Shown here piece after piece: positions 1 through 7,504 of a stretch of 64,000 bases of DNA. The stretch is from an uncultured Oscillospiraceae bacterium (lineage in GTDB: Bacteria; Bacillota; Clostridia; Oscillospirales; Acutalibacteraceae). The notes below the pieces were generated by a model. It did not search any database, was not told the DNA's origin, and was given only the letters and a program-made list of their open reading frames with translations. Where the stretch lies: assembly GCA_900544375.1 (NCBI GenBank), contig UQUZ01000001.1:62001-126000 (forward strand). Direction: 5' to 3'. Both the position numbers and the translations under genes were made by a program. How positions within the stretch are numbered: the first letter of the stretch is position 1; every line of letters starts with the position of its first letter.

Positions 1-300
1 GGCTTTAGCCGTGACGATGCGGGTAAGTTCCTTGATGCTTATTATGATGCGAAGATCTATGAGTCCGATCCGTTTGCCAGGCTCGATCAGAACGGCGTTG
101 GCAAGCTGGTGAAGATGGCTGCCGATCTTGGCCGCCAGACCCGCCCCGACATCAAGCTGGGCATCTGCGGCGAGCATGGCGGCGATCCGAGCTCCGTTGA
201 GTTCTGCCATAACATCGGCCTTGCCTATGTTTCCTGCTCTCCGTTCCGCGTGCCGATTGCGCGCCTTGCGGCGGCACAGGCTGCGATTAAGAGCAAGTAA
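1..300 (+). CDS. ppdK: Pyruvate phosphate dikinase, C-terminal end (partial)
   Basis: The window opens inside this gene and shows only its last 99 residues. They match the C-terminal PEP/pyruvate-binding barrel of pyruvate phosphate dikinase, including the CGEHGGDP motif that carries the catalytic cysteine and the closing SPFRVPIARLAAAQA segment. The enzyme interconverts pyruvate, ATP and phosphate with PEP, AMP and pyrophosphate in the cytoplasm, typical of anaerobes that run glycolysis with pyrophosphate-linked steps. A strong terminator follows 28 bases after the stop, so this is the last gene of its transcript. The upstream part is outside the window. Confidence 0.96.
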   Translation, partial: GFSRDDAGKFLDAYYDAKIYESDPFARLDQNGVGKLVKMAADLGRQTRPDIKLGICGEHGGDPSSVEFCHNIGLAYVSCSPFRVPIARLAAAQAAIKSK

Positions 301-327
301 GCTGCTAAACTCAGAAAAAAGACAAGG

Positions 328-366
328 AAATCGCCGGAGAGGTTTATCCTCTCCGGCGATTTTTAT
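328..366 (+). terminator. Rho-independent terminator of ppdK
   Basis: A perfect 15-base stem (328-342 with 348-362) with a 5-base loop runs into TTTTATTT. It ends the ppdK transcript. Confidence 0.93.
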
Positions 367-763
367 TTCGTTGAGACCAATCGCACCAAGTCGGGCCGAG
401 TAAGCAAACTGACGATATTTTTATGATATATGATGGCGACACGGACGGCCCCGATAGGGATGCATTGTATCAAAAAGGTGCGTTCATTTGTTAGGAAGCG
501 TAGACTCGTCTCGGATAACAAGCATTTCATGGCTACCATCGGATTTCATATAATTTATGAAGCTAAATACCAAATAGGCCTTTTTATTACCCGAAAATGC
601 ATTTTGAATTGCGGCTTTCATCATCATTTTGTCTTGCCGCCGAAGCAGTCATGTGAATCGCACCGCATAAATTCTGAATGTTTCAATTAGGGCTTTTCGT
701 TGAGAAAAAGCACAGTTTATTGTTTCTGCTAACATATTGGGAACTTGGATATCTCTTTGGTTT
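367..763. other. Gene-free stretch before the repeat array
   Basis: About 400 bases between the ppdK terminator and the tandem repeats. Open frames exist on both strands, but none has a good SD or a recognisable family. The composition is more A+T-rich than the flanking genes. I see no RNA gene here. Confidence 0.5.
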
Positions 764-1003
764 ATGGTAAAATAGCTTCAAACAAAGTTTGAAGCATTGG
801 AAAAATGGTTGTCGGCGCGAAACGCCTCCTGCCGCAAAGCGGCAACGCCATTTTTCACAAAGGTTGGCCTTGCGTGTATGGTAAAATAGCTTCAAACAAA
901 GTTTGAAGCATTGGAAAAATGCCTGTCGGCGCGAAACGCCTCCTGCCGCAGAGCGGCAACGCCATTTTTCGCTGAGGTTAGCCTATTGCGTATATGGTAA
1001 AAT
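764..1003. repeat. Tandem 114-116 bp repeat with nested palindromes
   Basis: Two full units start at 764 and 878, and a truncated third starts at 994. Each begins with ATGGTAAAAT. Each then holds a perfect 9-base inverted repeat (GCTTCAAAC, AAA, GTTTGAAGC), a GCCGC/GCGGC hairpin, and an outer GAAAAATG...CATTTTTC pair that can enclose the rest. The two full copies differ at about ten positions, mostly in the last 20 bases. The array ends about 50 bases upstream of the HTH gene at 1055. Confidence 0.85.
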
Positions 1004-1054
1004 GGATTCAGTCACAGGGAAATCGTTTTTAGAAAGCCAAGGGCGGTGTGGAAT

Positions 1055-1669
1055 ATGGATCATCAGAAAAAGATCGGCGTTTTTATCCGACAGGCGCGGG
1101 AGAGGCAGAACATCACCAAAGAAACGCTGGCCCGTTCCCTGCAAATTAGCGAAGCGGAGCTCTCTGCCTGGGAGGAGGGAGTATCCTACCCGGCACTTAC
1201 GCAGGCTCCCGCACTGGCAAGGGAACTCGCCGTTTCTCTGGACGAGCTGTTCAATGCCCGATATCACACGGTCGCTCAGGACTATCAGGCGTCAGAGGCC
1301 TGTTTTCTGCGTGAGCAACCGCAGCCTGCTGATGCACCGGACCAAGATGAAACGAAGGAAACGCCCGCGTTGCAGGTTCCTGTGGAAAGCCAGGTTCAAA
1401 GCAGGCCGCGGCTGCCGGCTTGGACAAGGCTCCTCCTTGCAGGGTGTCTGATCGTGGAGGCGGGGGCGGGGTGTATCCTGCACCTATCTTCCATGAAAAT
1501 GGCAGAACTCGTGCTGAGCTCTGCCGTTGCTGCCGCCACGCTTATCATGATCTCCGTCGGCATTTATATATATAGAAAGCATCCCACACTACGCGGTCGG
1601 GCACTCTTATTGCCGCTGCCCGCGGTGATTCTGATGCTGCTTGTGATGGTTCCCTATCTCCTGGCTTAA
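1055..1669 (+). CDS. XRE-family HTH protein with C-terminal membrane segments
   Basis: Residues about 5-65 form a Cro/C1-type helix-turn-helix (IGVFIRQARERQNITKETLA, then SEAELSAWEEG and a DELF end). A proline- and acid-rich linker follows to about residue 120. Then come three hydrophobic stretches (about 125-143, 148-169 and 183-204), so this looks like a membrane-tethered transcription regulator. I start it at ATG 1055 rather than GTG 1046 because GGGCGG sits at normal SD distance from 1055. It lies just behind the 114-bp repeat array and ahead of a TM2 membrane protein that has its own promoter. The signal it senses is unknown. Confidence 0.8.
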   Translation: MDHQKKIGVFIRQARERQNITKETLARSLQISEAELSAWEEGVSYPALTQAPALARELAVSLDELFNARYHTVAQDYQASEACFLREQPQPADAPDQDETKETPALQVPVESQVQSRPRLPAWTRLLLAGCLIVEAGAGCILHLSSMKMAELVLSSAVAAATLIMISVGIYIYRKHPTLRGRALLLPLPAVILMLLVMVPYLLA

Positions 1670-1761
1670 AGCGTCAGGGCCTTTTTTCAAACGACTTCGA
1701 CTTTTTTAAAAGCGGAAAATGAGTTTGTTTTTTGGTCCAAACAGCGAAAAAATAAAATAGC

Positions 1762-1791
1762 TTTTCTTGTATGGTAAAAGGATGATATAAT
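1762..1791 (+). promoter_or_regulatory. Extended -10 promoter for the TM2 protein
   Basis: TGATATAAT at 1783-1791 is a full extended -10 element. The -35 region (TTTTCT at 1762-1767, 18-base spacing) is weak. It lies about 40 bases before the gene starting at 1830. Confidence 0.65.
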
Positions 1792-1829
1792 GGGAATGGA
1801 TCATTAAAATTTATCGTGAGGAGAGGAAA

Positions 1830-2756
1830 ATGATGCAAAACTCGCAGGAACAGAAAAGAATGCCGCTGATTGAAAACCGAACGCTTTGTCTGACCATTTT
1901 GTTAATGGCTCTGGTTTACAATGTCATTTTCGGTTGCGTGCGTAATCCACTCGGTGAAGAGAACACGATCTCCTGGATCGGCTACGACCACCCCTTCGCT
2001 TTCTTGGTTTGGGGCGGGCTGACCGCCGCCGCGTTTTTTTTGAATATTTCGTATTTATACCATCGTTACCACTATGCGGGTAAAATCGGTACGATCTCGC
2101 TCTATACGGCCCCAATGATGGCGATGACGGTGATTTTCATCAATGACTGGGGCTGGGAGCATGTGCTCCACTGGATTGGGGCAATCGGCTTTATTGCGCT
2201 CAACGGCGCGGCTTTGCTTCTGTTTTTCCTGCATCATTTCAAAACACATATCAGCTATAAAATCACCTCGTTTGCCGTGGCGGGGATGCTTTTGGCGATG
2301 CTGGTGATTTTGCTGACGGTTGGGAAAAGCGGGTTACTGGAGCTTGTGCCGATGTGGATTGCGATGATCCTGTTGTTCCTGGTGAATTTTACGGAGATTT
2401 ACCCCGTGACGGAGCAAGCGGCCGTGCCCGCGGCACGGGCAAAGGATCGGAAGAAAGCGGAGAAATTGGCCTGGGGACTCGGCATATTCGGTGCGCATCA
2501 GTTTTATCTGAGTTGCTGGCCGCAGGGGCTTGGCCATTTATGGATGACCTATGTAGGGTGCCTGTTTTGCTTGGACCGGTTCATCGGCATGGGTAATATC
2601 AACGGCATCGAAGGGGAAAGCGCTTGGATCTACCTTGCAGTAGGCTTCTCTATTTTAATTGGCTCCGCCGCTTGGGCAGTGTGTGATGCGTTGGAGCTGC
2701 ACAGGGATGTTCGGAAAGAGGCGCGCGCGTATGCCTATGCTTCCCAATCACGCTGA
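1830..2756 (+). CDS. Polytopic membrane protein with C-terminal TM2 domain
   Basis: 308 residues with about eight hydrophobic segments. The first 190 residues form a six-helix-like region that I cannot assign to a named family. From about residue 210 a TM2-type module appears: a charged lead-in, then WGLGIFGAHQFYL, a glycine/leucine stretch and a final WAVCDALELHRD. TM2 modules pair two helices around a short loop and are widespread without a defined activity. The start at ATG 1830 has GGAGAGG upstream. It follows a membrane-linked HTH gene but has its own extended -10 promoter, so joint function is only a guess. Confidence 0.75.
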   Translation: MMQNSQEQKRMPLIENRTLCLTILLMALVYNVIFGCVRNPLGEENTISWIGYDHPFAFLVWGGLTAAAFFLNISYLYHRYHYAGKIGTISLYTAPMMAMTVIFINDWGWEHVLHWIGAIGFIALNGAALLLFFLHHFKTHISYKITSFAVAGMLLAMLVILLTVGKSGLLELVPMWIAMILLFLVNFTEIYPVTEQAAVPAARAKDRKKAEKLAWGLGIFGAHQFYLSCWPQGLGHLWMTYVGCLFCLDRFIGMGNINGIEGESAWIYLAVGFSILIGSAAWAVCDALELHRDVRKEARAYAYASQSR

Positions 2757-2831
2757 CGTGCGTTTCATAAAGGCTTTTTATCTGCCAAAAAAATTCGCCT
2801 GTCGGGAAAGCGCGGCTGGTGTTACCGGGCT

Positions 2832-3047
2832 TCAGCTATTTCTTGATTCCTCGATATATTCCATAAGATCGCCGGGCTGGCATTGCAGCACCCGGCAGAT
2901 CCGATCAATGGTTGCCATTGATACAGAGTGATTGTGGCGCAGGCGGGTGAGCGTCCCATCTGCGATATTGGTTGATTTTTTGAGTCGGTAAAAACTGATT
3001 TGGCGATCTGTTAGCAGGCGCATCAGTTTGTGATAGACGATTGCCAT
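2832..3047 (-). CDS. Small XRE-family HTH regulator
   Basis: 71 residues, almost entirely one Cro/C1-type helix-turn-helix domain (LLTDRQISFYRLKKSTNIA, then GTLTRLRHNHSVSMATIDRI and CQPGDLMEYI). It resembles the YozG/YvaO-like single-domain regulators of Firmicutes. I start it at the internal ATG (3047) because GAGAGG lies about 12 bases upstream of it but almost touches the ATG at 3059. It converges with the TM2 gene with 75 bases between them. Its target is unknown; self-regulation is common in the family. Confidence 0.85.
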   Translation of the reverse strand: MAIVYHKLMRLLTDRQISFYRLKKSTNIADGTLTRLRHNHSVSMATIDRICRVLQCQPGDLMEYIEESRNS

Positions 3048-3265
3048 ATGGATGACCATTCCTCTCTTGCACCGAGTGGTTTGAAAACGTTATCCTCCCA
3101 AAGCGCTATACCTCAGCATCTATTTTATGATTTGGAGATGAGGTAAAAATGGGCCGCTTCTCCGAATCGCTGTGAATGTTGCGCTTTTGTATTCCATTTT
3201 ACCGGGAAGCTGTGGCCAGATGACCAAAAAGCCGGGTAAAAAGCCCTTTTATCAGGGAAAATCAC

Positions 3266-3294
3266 TTGACCACTTGAGAAAAGTGTGTTATAGT
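3266..3294 (+). promoter_or_regulatory. Sigma-A promoter of the rpmG-secE-nusG-rpl cluster
   Basis: TTGACC at 3266 and TATAGT at 3289 are separated by exactly 17 bases. Confidence 0.88.
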
Positions 3295-3299
3295 GATCT

Positions 3300-3486
3300 T
3301 ACCTCTAAGAGGGCTCTTTTTTTGTACCCATTTTTAGAGGGAGGCTGGAACCTGAAAAATTCTGCTGGAAGGCAGGCTGCGGGTTTCTTGCGGAGCAGTG
3401 CCCTCAAGGTTGCTCGGCAGGGAAAACGGAGCTGAGCCCGCGGATTGACAGGCTCTGAAAATATCCGGAAAACTGGAGGTGCCGTC
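3300..3486 (+). promoter_or_regulatory. Long structured leader of rpmG
   Basis: About 190 untranslated bases separate the promoter from rpmG. CCTCTAA near 3302 can pair with TTAGAGG near 3335 across a T-run, and CTGCT/AGCAG arms lie around 3365-3406. It matches no riboswitch or r-protein leader that I know. A short ORF running through it lacks an SD and is ignored. Confidence 0.4.
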
Positions 3487-3636
3487 ATGAGAGTAAAAGT
3501 CACTTTATCCTGCACGGAGTGCAAGCAGCGCAACTACAATACGATGAAAAACAAGAAGAACAACCCCGACAGGCTGGAGATGAATAAGTATTGCAGATTC
3601 TGCAAGAAACACACGCTCCACAGAGAAACCAAATAA
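3487..3636 (+). CDS. rpmG: 50S ribosomal protein bL33
   Basis: 49 residues with the usual bL33 pattern: MRVKVTLSCTEC near the start, then NKYCRFCKKHTLHRETK at the end. The two CxxC pairs are present, so this is the zinc-binding form. It belongs to the large subunit near the E site. ATG 3487 has GGAGGTG upstream. It is the first gene of the rpmG-secE-nusG cluster, the usual Firmicute order, 17 bases before secE. Confidence 0.97.
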   Translation: MRVKVTLSCTECKQRNYNTMKNKKNNPDRLEMNKYCRFCKKHTLHRETK

Positions 3637-3653
3637 GAGCGGAGGAAAGATGA

Positions 3654-4058
3654 ATGGCTGACGAAAAGAAAAAGGACGCGGTGGAAAAGGCTGAAAAGAA
3701 GGCCAAGGCCACAAAAGCGGACAAGGCCGATAAGGCAAACAAACCGAAAAAGCCAAATATCTTTGTGCGCGCCGGCAAGGCGATCGCCCGCTTTTTTAAG
3801 GATTTTAGGGGCGAAATCAAGAAGATCACCTGGCCTGATGCGAAAACCGTGCTCAAGAGCACCGGCGTTGTAATCGCCGTGATTTTGATTATCGGCATTG
3901 GCATCTGGATTGTGGACTTCGGCCTTTCCCAGGGACTGAGCCTGATTGAGGGCCTGGCGCAGGATCCCACGACAACGGCCGCCGCCGCAGAATCAACTTC
4001 GGGCGTCACCAATGCCGCAGCAGGTGTCATTCAGCTGTTTGGCGGGCTGCTTGGTTAA
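3654..4058 (+). CDS. secE: Preprotein translocase subunit SecE
   Basis: SecE clamps SecY in the SecYEG protein channel of the inner membrane. The first 38 residues are a lysine- and alanine-rich tail (several KADK-like repeats). The conserved FKDFRGEIKKITWPDAKTV amphipathic helix and one membrane helix (about residues 66-88) follow. The last 40 residues are an extra, alanine/threonine-rich tail ending in a hydrophobic stretch, so at 134 residues the protein is longer than the usual 60-90. The start has GCGGAGGAAAG upstream. Confidence 0.96.
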   Translation: MADEKKKDAVEKAEKKAKATKADKADKANKPKKPNIFVRAGKAIARFFKDFRGEIKKITWPDAKTVLKSTGVVIAVILIIGIGIWIVDFGLSQGLSLIEGLAQDPTTTAAAAESTSGVTNAAAGVIQLFGGLLG

Positions 4059-4088
4059 GGCGCGTTCGAAGCGAAAGGGTGGTCTAAC

Positions 4089-4640
4089 ATGGCTGACAGC
4101 GCAAAGTGGTATGTAATTCATACCTATTCCGGCTACGAAAATAAAGTGGCCAATAATATTGAAACGGTTGTGGAAAACCGCCAGATGCAGGATCAGATCC
4201 TAGAGGTGAAAATCCCGATGGAAACGGTCACTGAAATCAAGGATAACAAAAAGCGCGATGTAGAGCGCAAGGTGTTCCCCGGCTACGTTCTGGTGAAGCT
4301 TGCGGTCGATGTGGAGGACGGGGAGTACGTTATGTCAGACGATACTTGGTACGTCATTCGCAATACGCGCGGCGTTACGGGCTTTGTAGGCCCGGAGAGC
4401 AAGCCCATCCCGCTCAGCGACGAGGAAGTGCTTGCGCTTGGCGTAGAGAAAAGGCAGGTCGAAGTGGCCTATCAGGTCGGCGATCTTGTCAATATTATTG
4501 ACGGCCCATTCGGGGATTTCTCCGGCGTCGTCGAGGAGATTGATCCGGATAAAGATCTTGTCCGCGTGACGATTTCCATGTTTGGCCGCGAAACCCCGGT
4601 TGAGTTTGCGCTCGATCAGGTGGAGCCGGCAGTCAATTAA
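4089..4640 (+). CDS. nusG: Transcription termination/antitermination protein NusG
   Basis: 183 residues of the normal NusG layout: an N-terminal NGN domain beginning AKWYVIHTYSGYENKVA that contacts RNA polymerase, and a C-terminal KOW domain (about 128-180) with VGDLVNIIDGPFGDFSG. It modulates pausing and Rho action and couples polymerase to ribosomes through S10. It lies between secE and rplK, as in most bacteria. It starts at ATG 4089; the nearest purine-rich match upstream is AAAGGGTGG. Confidence 0.97.
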   Translation: MADSAKWYVIHTYSGYENKVANNIETVVENRQMQDQILEVKIPMETVTEIKDNKKRDVERKVFPGYVLVKLAVDVEDGEYVMSDDTWYVIRNTRGVTGFVGPESKPIPLSDEEVLALGVEKRQVEVAYQVGDLVNIIDGPFGDFSGVVEEIDPDKDLVRVTISMFGRETPVEFALDQVEPAVN

Positions 4641-4649
4641 TCACAGTTT

Positions 4650-4760
4650 GGTAATTAGCGGCCCTGCCGCTTATTATGCGCCTGCGCGGCTTTGCCGCCC
4701 GGCGCGGGGGTTCGCCCCCTGTGGGAGGAGTAAGAATTCATACTTGCTCCGCCAATTACC
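4650..4760 (+). promoter_or_regulatory. Folded leader between nusG and rplK, possible L1 regulatory site
   Basis: GGTAATT (4650-4656) pairs with AATTACC (4754-4760). After one mismatch, GCGG (4658-4661) pairs with CCGC (4749-4752). This long-range stem encloses a GC-rich hairpin around 4678-4704 and a GGGGG-TTCG-CCCCC hairpin at 4706-4719. It ends 10 bases before the rplK SD. In E. coli, L1 represses rplK-rplA from a site in front of rplK; assigning that role here is inference. Confidence 0.5.
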
Positions 4761-4783
4761 ACATATATTTGGAGGTGCAAAAA

Positions 4784-5209
4784 ATGGCTCAAAAGGTTGT
4801 AGGTTTAATTAAGCTGCAGATTCCCGCCGGAAAAGCAACCCCGGCACCCCCGGTCGGTCCTGCGCTGGGTCAGCACGGTGTGAACATTATGGCGTTCACG
4901 AAGGAATTCAATGAGCGCACAAAGAATGATATCGGCCTGATTATCCCGGTCGTCATCACCGTTTATGCAGACCGTTCTTTCACGTTCATCACAAAGACGC
5001 CGCCCGCCGCCGTTCTTCTGAAGAAGGCCTGCGGAATTGAAAAAGCGTCCGGCGTGCCGAACAAGAACAAGGTCGCAACGATCACCGGTGAGCAGATTAG
5101 AAAAATCGCCGAGCAGAAGATGCCTGATCTGAATGCAGCGAGCGTAGAAGCGGCAGCCAGCATGATTGCCGGCACTGCGCGCAGCATGGGCATTGTTGTC
5201 TCCGATTAA
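4784..5209 (+). CDS. rplK: 50S ribosomal protein uL11
   Basis: 141 residues with the standard uL11 sequence, for example the proline-rich PAGKATPAPPVGPALGQHGVN hinge near the start and the C-terminal RNA-binding domain ending GTARSMGIVV. It builds the GTPase-associated centre with L10 and L7/L12. I use ATG 4784, directly after TTGGAGGTG; the longer reading frame upstream is just read-through of the folded leader. rplA follows after 55 bases. Confidence 0.97.
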   Translation: MAQKVVGLIKLQIPAGKATPAPPVGPALGQHGVNIMAFTKEFNERTKNDIGLIIPVVITVYADRSFTFITKTPPAAVLLKKACGIEKASGVPNKNKVATITGEQIRKIAEQKMPDLNAASVEAAASMIAGTARSMGIVVSD

Positions 5210-5264
5210 TGCTCCCGGGTGGGAGGAACAATCCGATTAACCACTCTTTAGGGAGGTCAGACGA

Positions 5265-5966
5265 ATGAAACATGGTAAAAAATATGTCGAAAGCGCCAAG
5301 CTTGTCGATAAAACAAAGCTCTATGACCCTGCGGAAGCGCTGGAGGTCGCGGTGAAAACCGCAACAGCTAAATTTGATGAAACTGTGGAAGCCCACATTC
5401 GCTTGGGCGTTGACTCCCGCCATGCGGATCAGCAGGTTCGCGGCGCGGTCGTATTGCCCAACGGAACGGGTAAATCCGTGCGTGTTGCTGTGTTCGCTAA
5501 GGGCGACGATGCAAAAGCAGCGCAAGAGGCAGGCGCGGAGTTTGTCGGCGCGGAGGAACTGGTTGCCAAGATTCAGGGCGAAGGCTGGATGGATTTTGAC
5601 GTGGCGATTGCTGCGCCCAATATGATGGGCTTGGTCGGTCGTCTCGGTAAAGTGCTTGGCCCGCGCGGCTTGATGCCAAGCCCGAAGGCCGGCACCGTAA
5701 CGCCTGACGTTGCAAAGGCTGTTACAGAGGCAAAGGCTGGTAAGATTGAGTACCGCCTTGATAAGACCAACATTATCCACTGCCCGATCGGTAAAGTTTC
5801 CTTTGGCGCGGAAAAGCTGAATGAGAACTTCTCCACTCTGCTGGAAGCGATCATTAAAGCGAAGCCCGCGGCAACGAAGGGCCAGTATATCCGCTCCTGC
5901 GTGGTTGCCACCACGATGGGCCCCGGCGTACGCATTAATGCAAACCGCGTGGGCGGCGCGGAATAA
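5265..5966 (+). CDS. rplA: 50S ribosomal protein uL1
   Basis: 233 residues matching uL1 throughout: KKYVESAKLVDKTKLYDPAE at the start and the GRLGKVLGPRGLMPSPKAGT signature in the middle. It forms the mobile L1 stalk at the E site and in many bacteria represses its own rplK-rplA message. ATG 5265 has GGGAGGTC upstream. A new promoter begins 11 bases after the stop, so rplJL can be transcribed separately. Confidence 0.97.
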   Translation: MKHGKKYVESAKLVDKTKLYDPAEALEVAVKTATAKFDETVEAHIRLGVDSRHADQQVRGAVVLPNGTGKSVRVAVFAKGDDAKAAQEAGAEFVGAEELVAKIQGEGWMDFDVAIAAPNMMGLVGRLGKVLGPRGLMPSPKAGTVTPDVAKAVTEAKAGKIEYRLDKTNIIHCPIGKVSFGAEKLNENFSTLLEAIIKAKPAATKGQYIRSCVVATTMGPGVRINANRVGGAE

Positions 5967-5976
5967 GCAAAAATGC

Positions 5977-6008
5977 TTGACACGGAGCAATCTGTGTGCT
6001 AGTATAAT
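5977..6008 (+). promoter_or_regulatory. Promoter of rplJ-rplL
   Basis: TTGACA at 5977 is followed by TAGTATAAT. Either TAGTAT (6000, 17-base spacing) or TATAAT (6003, 20-base spacing) can serve as -10. It lies between rplA and the L10 leader. Confidence 0.8.
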
Positions 6009-6020
6009 AATCACTGTTCT

Positions 6021-6160
6021 TACACCGAAGACAGCAGGTGCGCTTTGCGCATAATGGCTTTTGCCGCCTGCCGAGGAATGGAGAGCATACGACGGCCGGA
6101 GGTCTCCGGCATGAATTTGTATGTTGGCCCTTCCTGCGGTGCGCGGGAAGGGTTTTTCTT
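6021..6160 (+). promoter_or_regulatory. Ribosomal protein L10 leader with attenuator
   Basis: The leader contains the conserved CCGAAGACAGCAGGTG...CCTGCCGAGG pairing of the L10 leader family. It ends in a terminator-like hairpin, CCCTTCC...GGAAGGG (6128-6152) followed by TTTTTC. Known behaviour: L10-L12 binds this RNA and lowers expression of rplJ-rplL. Confidence 0.9.
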
Positions 6161-6253
6161 TTTCCCGTGTAAAGGCGTTTTTAGGAAATGCCTGAGATGC
6201 CGGCTCTCCATCCTTCGGATGGGAAGCGGTAGATTTAGAGGAGGTGAAATCCA

Positions 6254-6787
6254 TTGCCGAGTGAAAAAGTATTGGAACTCAAGAAGCAGAAGGTTGCAGA
6301 CCTCTCCGCACAGCTGAAAAATGCATGCGCAGGCGTGGTCGTCGATTACAAGGGCATCAATGTGGCGGATGATACAAAGCTTCGTAAGGAGCTGCGTGAG
6401 GCAGGCGTTCATTATGCTGTCGTTAAGAATACGTTGCTGCATCTTGCTGTGCAGGATGCTGGCCTTCAGGAGCTTGATAATGTGCTTTCCGGCACAACCG
6501 CAATTGCCCTGAGTGAGGATGATTATGTTGCCCCCGCACGCATTCTGTGTAAGTTTGCCGATGCGAGCAAAACCTTCACTGTGAAGAGCGGTTTCTTGGA
6601 TGGCGACGTGATCGGCCTTGAAAAGATCAACAGCCTTGCAAAGCTGCCGTCCCGCGAGATTTTGCTCGCCACGGTGTGCAATGCGTTCAACGCACCCATC
6701 GCTTCCTTTGCACGCGCGATTCAGGCGATTGTCGACAAATCCGGCGAAGCCGTTCCCGCACAGGCAGAGGCTCCGGCAGAGGCGTAA
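6254..6787 (+). CDS. rplJ: 50S ribosomal protein uL10
   Basis: 177 residues. The N-terminal rRNA-binding half shows the L10 pattern (VVDYKGINVADDTKLRKELR and AVVKNTLLHLA). The C-terminal helix that carries L7/L12 dimers ends in an alanine-rich tail. It starts with TTG at 6254, placed by GGAGGTG at 6239-6245. It sits behind its own L10 leader and 60 bases before rplL, so the two stalk proteins are made together. Confidence 0.96.
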   Translation: MPSEKVLELKKQKVADLSAQLKNACAGVVVDYKGINVADDTKLRKELREAGVHYAVVKNTLLHLAVQDAGLQELDNVLSGTTAIALSEDDYVAPARILCKFADASKTFTVKSGFLDGDVIGLEKINSLAKLPSREILLATVCNAFNAPIASFARAIQAIVDKSGEAVPAQAEAPAEA

Positions 6788-6847
6788 TTGCAAGGTTGTA
6801 TTGCAATCGCCCTAGCTACAATATGAAATAATTGGAGGTTTATTACA

Positions 6848-7228
6848 ATGGCATCTGATAAAATTAATGCGATCATTGAAGAAATCAAAGTCCTCTCCGT
6901 GCTGGAGCTCTCTGAGCTGGTACATGCAGTTGAGGAAGAGTTCGGTGTGTCCGCTGCTGCTGCGGTAGCAGTTGCTGCTCCGGCCGATGGCGGCGCTGCT
7001 GCTGCGGAGGAAGAGAAGACCGAGTTTGATGTGATCCTTGCCGAGGTCGGTGCGGAGAAGATCAAGGTTATCAAGGCGGTCCGCGAGATCACTGGCCTTG
7101 GTCTTGCCGATGCAAAGGCTCTTGTTGACGGCGCTCCGAAGGCCGTGAAGGAAGCGATCTCCAAAGAAGACGCGGAAGCGGCGAAGGAGAAGCTGGAGGC
7201 TGCCGGCGCGAAGGTTGAGCTCAAATAA
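6848..7228 (+). CDS. rplL: 50S ribosomal protein bL12 (L7/L12)
   Basis: 126 residues with an N-terminal dimerisation helix (VLELSELVHAVEEEFGVS), an alanine-rich hinge (about 38-56) and the globular factor-binding domain (KTEFDVILAEVGAEKIKVIK to the end). It recruits EF-Tu, EF-G and IF2. ATG 6848 has GGAGG upstream. A strong terminator follows at once; the rpoB and rpoC genes that usually come next are not here. Confidence 0.97.
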   Translation: MASDKINAIIEEIKVLSVLELSELVHAVEEEFGVSAAAAVAVAAPADGGAAAAEEEKTEFDVILAEVGAEKIKVIKAVREITGLGLADAKALVDGAPKAVKEAISKEDAEAAKEKLEAAGAKVELK

Positions 7229-7246
7229 GCTTACGCTGCTAAGAAT

Positions 7247-7281
7247 AAAAGACCTGAAAGCATTGCTTTCAGGTCTTTTTC
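7247..7281 (+). terminator. Terminator after rplL
   Basis: AAAAGACCTGAAAG (7247-7260) pairs with CTTTCAGGTCTTTT after a 5-base loop, followed by TTTTTC. Confidence 0.94.
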
Positions 7282-7504
7282 TCATTCTAATCTTTGAAAA
7301 TGAGGTCGGATCCATACAACAGAAATCCTAGAGGTTAGGCGCTTACACGGACAAAAGGGCTCATAGGGTATAGAATATAAAAAAATCTTATGCGATATGA
7401 TGACGCTGGCGGGGATTACAAGGCTGAAACGATCGGGGCTTTCCATTGGACACAAAAGGGGAAGCAATTGATATGAAACAATGGTTGTTGGGGGAAGGAA
7501 GGGA

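Noticed and set aside
430..690. 86-codon open frame after ppdK
   Set aside because: No SD, odd composition rich in Cys/His/Phe and no family pattern; it lies in gene-free sequence.
764..1003. Repeat array as a CRISPR
   Set aside because: Units are 114-116 bases, contiguous, and have no unique spacers; no cas genes are near.
3172..3435. Open frame across the rpmG promoter and leader
   Set aside because: It runs through a clear sigma-A promoter and has no SD.
6045..6317. Open frame over the L10 leader
   Set aside because: The region is a structured L10 leader with attenuator; coding is not needed to explain it.
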